Positions 56,325 through 64,000 of a stretch of DNA of 64,000 nt are shown here, piece by piece (position 1 is the first letter of the stretch; each line of letters opens with the position of its first letter). The stretch covers positions 105,415,143 through 105,479,142 of the forward strand of contig NC_084799.1 of the NCBI RefSeq assembly GCF_963169125.1, read 5' to 3'. A program made the translations under genes and the position numbers. The notes below the pieces were generated by a model that did no database searches, was not told the origin of the DNA, and was given only the letters and a program-made list of their open reading frames with translations. Origin of the DNA: Humulus lupulus. Lineage: Eukaryota; Streptophyta; Magnoliopsida; Rosales; Cannabaceae.

Positions 56325-57440
56325 CACTCGGTTCAGACGCGAGATTCTGGATGAATCTCACACTACCCCTTATTCTCTATATCTAGGCACCACAAAGATT
56401 TACCAGGATTTGAAGGTTTTATATTGGGGGCCTAGGATGAAGAAAGACGTGACTGAGTACGTGGCAAGGTGTAGAACTGTCAGCAGGTCAAGATAGAGCA
56501 TCGGAGGCCACCAAGGCTATTGCAACCTTTGGATATCCCATAGTGGAAGTGGAACGATATCACGATGGACTTCGTGGTAGGATTTCCCAGGACAGTGGGC
56601 CAGCACGATTCAGTCTGGGTCGTCGTGGATCGGTATATGAAATCAGATCACTTTCTACCAATGAGGACAACTTACACGGTGGACCAATATACAGATCTCT
56701 ATGTGAGAGAGATAGTTCACCTTCATGGGACTTTGAGGTTTATCATGTCTGATAGGGACCCATCTTTACTTCCATGTTTTGGGGAAGTTGACAGAGGGCG
56801 ATGGGTACACAGTTGAAGTTTAGTATAACTTATCATCCTCAGATCGATGGACAGTCTAAGAGGACCATCCAGATACTGGAGGACAGCTGAGAGCATGTGT
56901 ATTGGGCTTTGAGGGGTCCTGGAGTAAATATTTTCCTCTAATAGTGTTTTCCTATAATAACAGCTACTAGTCAACTATTGGGGTGGCACCTTATGAGATG
57001 TTGTATGATAGGAAGTGCAGATCGCCCATTCATTGGGATGAGATGGGTGAGAGGAAATATTTGGGGTTGGAGGCAGTGCAAAGGACTACTGAGGCTATTG
57101 AAAAGATTAGAGCTTGGGTGCTTGCGTCTCATAGTAGACAGAAGAGGTATTCAGATCCAAAGCGGAGTAACGTGAAGTTCCAGGTGGGAGACTATGTATT
57201 CCTTAGGGTTTCACCACTGAGAGGTGTGAAGAGATTTGGGAATAAGGGCAAGTTGAGTTATAGGTCTGTAGGACCATTTGAGATCCTAGACAGGATCGAT
57301 CATGTGGCCTACATGTTGACCTTACCTCCTGCACTGTCTAGTTTGCATAACATATTTCATAGTTCCATGCTGAGGAAGTATGTATCAGATGGGACTCATG
57401 TATTAAGTTATGAGGAACTGGAACTAGAGACATATTTGTT
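56325..57440 (+). pseudogene. Chromovirus integrase, chromodomain lost
   Basis: The zinc-binding region is broken around 56340-56520. The core shows MDFVVGFPRT (56565), SDRDPSLL (56745), then a DGQSKR site near 56850 where relatives have DGQSER (third catalytic Glu to Lys). The C-terminal part is open at 56983-57522 (PYEMLYDRKCRSPIHWDEMG, then FQVGDYVFLRVSPLRG, ending YEELELETYL). The chromodomain expected next is missing: a repeated segment joins directly to LTR sequence at about 57440-57470. Confidence 0.9.
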
Positions 57441-57454
57441 AGATGGGACTCATG

Positions 57455-59464
57455 TATTGAGCTCCACTCTCTCGCTCTCTCTCTCTCTTTCTCATTCTCT
57501 CTCATTTCTCATAGGAAGTTAATTGAAGAAAGCTAAGGAATTGTTGGCTGAAACTTGGGAATTTGGAGGCTTAGATCTAGAATTGGATTAGCTACAGCTA
57601 GGGGGATTTAAATCACAGCTGAGGTAAAGTTCTAACCTCTATTTTAATTGAATTTTGTGAAAGGTTTTGGTGTTCTTGAGCTTATGGCTCAAGTGTAGGA
57701 TTTTGGGTTTTTAATGTGTTTTCCATCAAGTTTTAAGTTTGGTTTTGCTGCTGGGAAGATGTTTAATCTGTTATGAGAATTGAATTATGGTTTTTAGAAT
57801 GGATTTGGGGTGGTTTTAATTGGGTTTGGCTGAAGAAAAACCAGAGAATTCTGGGTTCATAGGGTCAGGCCGCGACCTTCTTGAACCTAGGAGCTAGGGA
57901 AGGGTCCAATGCGAGGTCGCGTCGCGGTGCCTGTAAGGCTGAGTCGCAGCACATGTTCAGTGAGACAAGAGGTTGGGGCCTCTGACTTGGGCAGGTTGCG
58001 GCTCAGGTGCTTGGGGCCGTGAAACTTAAGGGGTTTTGAGCTCCTGGAGAGTTTTTGAGTGCAAGAACTCAACCCTAAGGGCTTGGGATTGATCCTACTA
58101 CCCGGTTTAGTAGAGTTCGACATCCTAGAGTCTGGGACTCGGTCTGAAATCCTTTATTTGCTCGTTATTGACTGGATCGTATATTATGGTTGTAACTAGG
58201 TTATCGCTAGGGGCTCAGAACCGGGATTGTGCTTAATATTCCCTACACTCGGACTTGAGGTAAGAAAAGTGCACCTGGTCTGCATATTAGGGCTCAGGCC
58301 AATTATATTACAGGATTAATGCTATTTTGTGAATGTTTTATTGAACATATTGAATCGTTGTGTTTACATGTGTTATGCAATAACTGTTGAGTTGTATGTG
58401 TGATTTGGGTAGCTTATCTTATAAGTTGAAGGTCTATCTGAGTTATCTGATGAAGGGTTTGGCTTAATAGTCAAGGGTACAGTCAGTTTTATAGGGCTCG
58501 ACTTATTAGTTGGATGTCAAGAGTCAACTTATCAGTTGAAGGTTAAGAGTCAATTTATCAGTCAAGGGTAAGACTTGACTCATCAGTCGAAGGTTGAGAC
58601 ATGACGTATTAGTCGAATGTTAATACTTGACTTATTAGTTGAAGGGTAGGACTCTACTTATTAGTCGACGGTTAAAGGCGCGACATATCAGTTGAAGATT
58701 GAAAGACTCAACTTATTAGTTAAAGGTTAAAGGACTTGGCTTATGAGCTGAGGGTTTTAAGGCTCGGCTTAGAAGTCGAGGGCGGTTATAGCGTGCTGAT
58801 CGCAGGTTGATAGGGTTAAGCTGACCTGCAAGTGAGATACACGCTTGAGCTCCCTTAGGGACATCTATAATGTGAAACATTAGACCCGCTCGGCTGGTTC
58901 AAAGGCTGATTATGTGAAAGATGGGCACTAAAGCCCTAGTGTGACTCTATAGTCACTTGTATGAGTTTATTGCATATTTGAGTAGGGTTATTATTGCAGG
59001 CATGCTAGTTATGATTCTATGATATGATAATGTAATGCTTATAAGCATGTTTATGTTTTCTTGCTGAGCCTTGGCTCATGGGTGCTAAATGGTGCAAGTA
59101 AAGGAAAGGATAAACTGGACTAGCCATGTGTTGGAGAGCTTCAGGGGCAAAGTGTACATATGCGGTCTGCTCATCCGCCACGGCCGAGGTTATCAGTTGG
59201 AACTAAGGTTGGACCCTGATTTTTCCACCTAGGTCGGCTTTTGTATTCACTTTTGGGGGTTTCGTAACTGTTCTAAACTGTGATGGGATCCCATGTATAG
59301 TAGTCAAACTTTTTAATAAAATCGTTGACTGTTGACCAAAATTTTTAGTACCTAAACCTGTGGTTACTTTTAATTACACGATTTAAAATCAAATGATTCA
59401 TTTAGCGTATTAAGCACTATTTAAACTACATAGTGTAACGGTCCTGGATTAGGAGGATGTTACA
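57455..59464 (+). mobile_element. 3' LTR of the plus-strand chromovirus, 5' truncated
   Basis: It matches 50595-52649 throughout, from the (CT)n tract at about 57466-57500 to GGATGTTACA at 59464. The LTR start, purine tract and chromodomain are deleted, so RT-based completion of this copy would be impossible. It contains a CCGCG block (57868-58025), a minisatellite (58490-58765) and the GTGCAAGTAAAGG module near 59090. Confidence 0.9.
58490..58765 (+). repeat. LTR minisatellite, partner of 51690-51945
   Basis: Irregular 27-30 bp units with ACT(C/T)GACTTAT(C/T)AGT core. Individual units differ from those of the 5' LTR more than the flanking sequence does. Confidence 0.85.
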
Positions 59465-59499
59465 ATTATAATTATTTTTTGAATTAATTATATGATAAT

Positions 59500-60261
59500 T
59501 GTACACCCTGATATTTCAGCCTGGGTCTTTTAGGCAGCTCAAGTACCGCTGGGTAGCCAAGAACAGTACTAGATGATCCACGAGTTCATATTTCCTCTGT
59601 GAAGGCAGTGCGACCCCCCAGGTAAATAACACGAGCGTGGGACACATATGAAGCACAACGTTCGAGCGCGAACTGGAGCTATGTTCAGGTCGGGGTACGC
59701 TAGAGATCTGCCATTTCTAGGAACCTTTATAAACCTGGATACGTTATGTATAAACGTGCGTGATCAGACATCACATGTTCGTTTATCCCTAAATTCTCGG
59801 ACACGTAACTTAAACGTGCATGATCAGACAGCACATGTCCGATTATGCTAGATGACCCATGATCAGTTTTCCCTAATGATTAGACCATACCTTAATATAA
59901 ATTGTAATATTCATCATTAGTGCAAGACAGGTCGCAAGAGGGATTTAGATTCACGTGATGGCCCCAATGCCTACCCATGACTTGTTTTTCTATAAATACC
60001 AAGATCTTGGATAGGGTAAAGGGTTGGGTTTTTCTTTGTAATGCAAATACTCTGTAAAAATATAGAGAAATATACAGTAATAACATAGACTCGTGGACTA
60101 GGGGGATTTTAACCTCTGAACCACGTAAAAATGAACGAGTGTTCTTGATATTTCGTTTCTAGCATTTCTAAGTGTCATTTTTCTTATTATAGTTTGTCAT
60201 TAAGAAATAATTTATCCCAACTAATTACGTAAAACACTGTTGGCAAAAAACTGCGTCAACA
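59500..60261 (+). mobile_element. 5' LTR of a second Tat element (762 bp)
   Basis: It starts TGTACACCC and ends GCGTCAACA, followed by the same primer region as the first Tat element. TATA-like CTATAAATACC is at about 59991. Two 30-bp repeats exactly 60 bp apart (59751 and 59811, TAAACGTGC-TGATCAGACA) lie in U3. It shares its R/U5 motifs with the 35084 LTR but has a different U3, so it is a related family, not the same one. The preceding 35 bp (59465-59499) is AT-rich sequence after the chromovirus LTR. Confidence 0.9.
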
Positions 60262-60283
60262 GTTTGGTGCTTTCATTGAGAGC
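60262..60283 (+). other. Putative primer-binding site region of the second Tat element
   Basis: The sequence GTTTGGTGCTTTCATTGAGA is identical to 35874 onward. Its conservation between families with different U3 supports a primer function. The tRNA was not identified. Confidence 0.6.
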
Positions 60284-60326
60284 TGCAGATTAGTGTTGTT
60301 GTGAAAGATTCAGATAAAAGTTCATC

Positions 60327-62706
60327 ATGGTGGTCACTCGTTCAAGGCACGGTAACGAAACGAATCAGCATGGTGGGCAAGAGGCTCACCATACCGTTGT
60401 TTCCGATGAACAAAGCCCTGAGATTTAGCAGACCAGTGGGCCACGATGACACTGGAAATTCAGCGCCTCTACCACCGAACTTGAACCTGGATTACTTGAA
60501 TGCAGTGGAGTTGGAGAACATGCAGTTGAGGAGCCATCTAGCCAAAGTAAACAAGCAAATCGATGAGGTCTTGGCTCGGCTACCCCCTCTTGCAACCGAC
60601 GTTAATGTCAGAAAGAGGTGAGGCAGGACTCATAATCCCACTGAGATAGCCGACCCAGGCCAAGTCGATCGGTCATAACCTCAACCCCGAGTTCCGTGCC
60701 CATGTCGTAAGATCACCAGGAAACCTCATTTGGTGGCTTTCCCAGGGATCCTCAACGAATCAGCCGGTCGGTCAGAACCTCGACTCCGATTTCAGAACCA
60801 CCGTCAAATTCACCCAGGAACGCCCATTGCAACCCACATAGAGGGTCAAGGGCAAACTCGCAGAGACGGCATGATCGCTGGACACAGGGAATCAGAAATG
60901 GTGGAGCAGAGCGACCACATGCTATTTTGGTTTGACCTAATGGGATGAGAATCGCCTCGCTGATTAGACATCCTCCGTCATCGATAAGGCATCCATCTCG
61001 ACCTCGTTCTATTCAAAACATCCATACCTATGGAAACAGCAGGAGGAATCCTCCTGCCGCTACCCCTGCTTATGCCCTGCGAGCACACGGGAGTATCCTA
61101 GATCCTCAGCCTCAATCACAAGCTCTAAGTTTCTCTAATGGAAGTTATTGGACTGAGGACCGCCGAAGTGGTAGGACCGGTGCAGATTTGAGAAATCAGC
61201 TGAGCTCGGTTCAGAGCCCTCAAGTTGATCCACCGACCGATCTGCGAGATCATCTAAATTCACAAAGGAGAAATCCAGCTCGCGAAGGACTCAGTGGCAG
61301 TCTTCACGAGAGGGGTCCTTCCAAAGTACGTGATAACGGGAATGTCCCACCAAACCAAGCTCGAGCTTAGAGGGACAACAACTCACCAAACGCGTACGAT
61401 CGAATGGGAGCTGTTGAACAGCCCCAGGGAACCAAGGAGCAAACCCTCAAGAGGTTAGCCCAGATGGAGGAGCTGATGAAAAGACTCCTATCAGAGAATG
61501 AAAAAGACGAATATAACTCAGGGGATGAGCTCGAGCTCTTCGCCCCCAACATCGTATCAACGACATACCAATCGGGTTTCAAGATGCCCCATTTATCAAA
61601 ATTCGATGGAGATGGGGATCTGTCCAACCATTTGGGAATGTTCAATGCTCTGATGATGGCCCATAATATCGGACCTGAGATGCCTGGTATTCCCTTCGAC
61701 TCTTGTCGGGCCGGCAAGGCAGTGGTTCAAGCAATACAAAAGGCATTATATCAGCTCATGGAAGAGTTTCTCTGCTGACTTCAAGAGGGCATTCTGAGCC
61801 TCTCAAGCGGTTTGCATCAAGGCGGACTCCCTTGCAAATGTAAAATAGTAGCCTGGAGAGCCTCTGAAAACTTATTTGAGTAGGTTCGCCAATATTGCTG
61901 CACGAGCTAGAGATGCGGATGAAAGTTCTAGGCTTATGGAAATGAGAATCACAATACTTGTTGGGGGTGGCCTATGGAAAGAAATACAGAGAAAGGGCAT
62001 CAACACCATGGATGAGTTCCTGAACAGGGCTCAAAGGTGGATCAACTTGGAAGAGGCGCGAGCTTCGGTTGCAGGAACAAGCCAAGTCCTTGCCCAGCCC
62101 GTTGGAGCGGTAACGGACATTGCAGCTACGACTCAAATTGTTACCTAGAATAACCAAGGGGGAGGTAGCAAGAGGAAGGGAAGTGGTGAGGGAGGCTAGA
62201 GTGGTTCAAAGAAAAATAAGCTTGTGGAGAAGTTCAAATTGATCTATGCGACTTATGCCGTCCTCACAGATACTAGAGAGCGCATTTTCTTAGCGAATTA
62301 TGCCCGCCTTCCGTGGAAAAATCTGGAGCCTTTTAAAAATCAAAGGGCGAAGAGTGACCCTTCAAAATTTTGTCGATTCCACAATGACATTGGTCACAAA
62401 ACCGATGATTGCAGGCACTTGAAGGATGAGATTGAGACATTCATTAGGGCCGGACCTTTGGCTCAGTATGCCTGGAATGGAATCACTCACAGTCAACTTA
62501 CTGGGCAAAACATTCAATCAGCTCCGGAAGCCCCCACAAATCAGACCGGAGCTCAGGTGAATCATGATGTCCCTCCTTCAATAATGGTGGGAGATATAAC
62601 AACCATCTCTAGAGGCCCTCATCTGGAAAGCACGAGCAAAGGTGCCCATAAGAGATATATCAATGAGCTAAGGTCTCACAATGGAGTTGAGTTCATCCCG
62701 GAGTAG
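60327..62706 (+). pseudogene. Tat gag of the second element (decayed)
   Basis: ATG 60327 opens a short frame (MVVTRSRHGNETNQH), then stops. Later pieces are in several frames: a coiled segment (VELENMQLRSHLAKVNKQID, 60505-60570), an acidic hinge before the capsid (DELELFAPNI near 61525), the capsid start KMPHLSKFDGDGDLSNHLG, and, after a frameshift at about 61770, EFLNRAQRWINLEEARAS (62010-62065). The zinc finger reads FCRFHNDIGHKTDDCRHLKD near 62370-62430 and keeps the Cys lost in the first element. It is better preserved than the gag at 35951. Confidence 0.9.
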
Positions 62707-62727
62707 CGTTTATCTAAGCAACAACGA

Positions 62728-63121
62728 TTGGAGAAACAACCAATCAGTTTTACTGAAGAAGATGCAAGTCATGTCCAGTTCCCACACAATGATCCTCTGG
62801 TCATAACCATCCAGCTCACCAATCGGAGAGTTAGGAGGACACTAGTGGATAACGGGAGTTCTGTGAACTTACTATTCAGGTTCACATTGGAGAAAATGGG
62901 ATTGTCTGTGATCGACAGCTATCGGAATGATTGAGTTAGTGATAACCTTGGGTGAGGGACCACGAACTATTTCCAAGCTTCTCAAATTTGTGGTCGTCGA
63001 TTGTCCGACCGCGTACAATGCAATCTTGGGTCGACCCACACTGATGGCATTCAAAGACATAACATCTGCCTGCCACCCTGTGATCAAATTCCCCTCATCT
63101 ACGGGAATATGTACTGTCTGA
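62728..63121 (+). pseudogene. Tat protease of the second element (one frameshift)
   Basis: It has [17 protein letters not shown] and then the active site [13 protein letters not shown] near 62840, again D-N-G-S. A frameshift near 62925 leads to the second half, ending YNAILGRPTLMAF (63020-63055). The shared D-N-G-S form in two families shows it is the normal Tat version and not damage. Confidence 0.9.
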
Positions 63122-63192
63122 GGCGATCAGCTTGTTGCCAGGAATGCTATAGCATTTCCATGAAGGGAAAATCATAACCCGGGCAGCAGACG

Positions 63193-64000
63193 ATGGCCAT
63201 AAAGGATGGAGGCAAGGAATCTCGGGAAGTAAGAACTGATCCTGGGATGGAAGAACCTCAGCAAGCTAGTGGTAGGGGTACCGCCCCGAATGATGATATT
63301 GATCCACGAATAGGCAAAGATAGATCCAAGCTCCAAGCTATTGAAGAAATCAAAGAAGTAAACATCGATCCCAAAGATGCTTGGAGAATGGTTAAACTCG
63401 GGAAAAATCTTGACGTTGAGAGAAAGGCGGAGCTGGTGAAATTTTTACAATAAAATCTAGATGTTTTCGACTGGTCTCATGAAGACATGGTAGGGACCAG
63501 CCCGAGTGTCATCATGCATACCCTTAACTTAGACAAGAGCATGCCTGCGAAATCCCAGAAACAGAGGCGTCTGGGTACAACCCGCGATGAGGCCCTGAAA
63601 GAAGAAGTAGCTCAACTATTGAAATGTAGTTTTATTCGTGAAGCTATATACCTGATCTGGGTCGCCAATCCTATCCTGGTCCCAAATCCAAATAGAAAAT
63701 GGCGGACCTACATCGATTTCTCTAATTTAAACAAAGCCTGTCCCAAGGATTGCTTCCCATTGCTAAGGATTGACCAATTGGTGGATGCCATCGTGGGACA
63801 CAAGCTCATGTCCTTCATGGATGCGTATTCTGGATATAACCAGATTGCTATGAACCCCACGGACCAGGAGCATACTAGCTTTATGACTCCAACCAACATT
63901 TACTGTTATAAAGTCTTGCCCTTCGGCCTGAAGAACGCTGGGGCTACCTACTAGAGATAGGTCAACAGAATGTTCGCTGATCAGATTGGGAAAAACATGG
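63193..64000 (+). pseudogene. Tat reverse transcriptase of the second element, cut by the window edge
   Basis: The linker (63193-63453) ends in a stop, then DVFDWSHEDM leads into RT (63487-63954): IREAIYLIWVANPILVP, YIDFSNLNKACPKDCFP, MDAYSGYNQIAMNPTDQEHT and LPFGLKNAGATY. A stop at 63952 (CAG or similar to TAG) and another at 63958 follow, then VNRMFADQIG to the edge. The YVDD site lies beyond the window. This is the most intact RT start of the three Tat copies. Confidence 0.9.

Noticed and set aside
1..64000. tRNA, rRNA, miRNA precursors and other RNA genes
   Set aside because: No cloverleaf, rRNA block or clear miRNA-type hairpin was recognised by eye. Absence cannot be proved without a folding or covariance search.

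Overview
The window is nuclear DNA from a flowering plant, almost certainly a eudicot. It contains no intact host gene, is AT-rich between elements, and consists almost wholly of nested, decayed LTR retrotransposons. The lineages are plant-specific: Ty3/gypsy Tat elements with a second, archaeal-type RNase H; Ty3/gypsy chromoviruses with a chromodomain after integrase; Ty1/copia; a small TRIM; and a non-autonomous two-LTR element. The only host-gene trace is exon 1 of a Golgin-candidate-3/4-like gene with a stop at codon 2. The species cannot be fixed by reading; a Rosales-type eudicot is a guess.

Layout. 1-7474: a chromovirus LTR cut by the window edge, a Tat pol fragment split by a solo LTR (1458-3317), and a minus-strand chromovirus 3' end. 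7475-14311: an LTR-like block, the golgin exon, a TRIM (9163-9644), a minus-strand solo LTR with a perfect 5-bp duplication (10068-12217), and unassigned G-rich DNA. 14312-19490: a second copy of the first solo-LTR family, then a fossil of a Tat antisense gene with a 310-bp internal duplication. 19491-24369: a 5'-leader-like stretch, a copia gag-integrase fragment, and an LTR-like block with minisatellites. 24370-34334: pieces of a chromovirus LTR, a minus-strand chromovirus pol with intact chromodomain, and a 4.2-kb non-autonomous element (28475-32719, duplication TATAT). 34605-50594: an old LTR (family C) split by a 14.4-kb Tat element (35084-49521, duplication ATCAA), whose 3' LTR is itself split by a family C solo LTR (47267-49184, duplication TAGGA). 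50595-59464: a plus-strand chromovirus with both LTRs truncated at the 5' side. 59500-64000: the 5' part of a second Tat element running off the window.

How the parts work together. Each autonomous element encoded gag (particle), protease, reverse transcriptase/RNase H and integrase, and its LTRs supplied promoter and polyadenylation signals. None looks able to move: every pol carries stops or frameshifts, and in both Tekay-type copies the third catalytic residue of integrase has changed (Glu to Gln, Glu to Lys). The most interesting object is the gene on the opposite strand of the 14.4-kb Tat element, between pol and the 3' LTR (about 45800 down to 43101). It has a gypsy-type transposon domain resembling Pfam PF04195, a coiled coil, two short GT-AG introns whose removal keeps the frame, and its own TATA box at 46497-46504. 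A second, independent fossil of this gene lies at 16280-19490, and a possible third piece at 993-1172.
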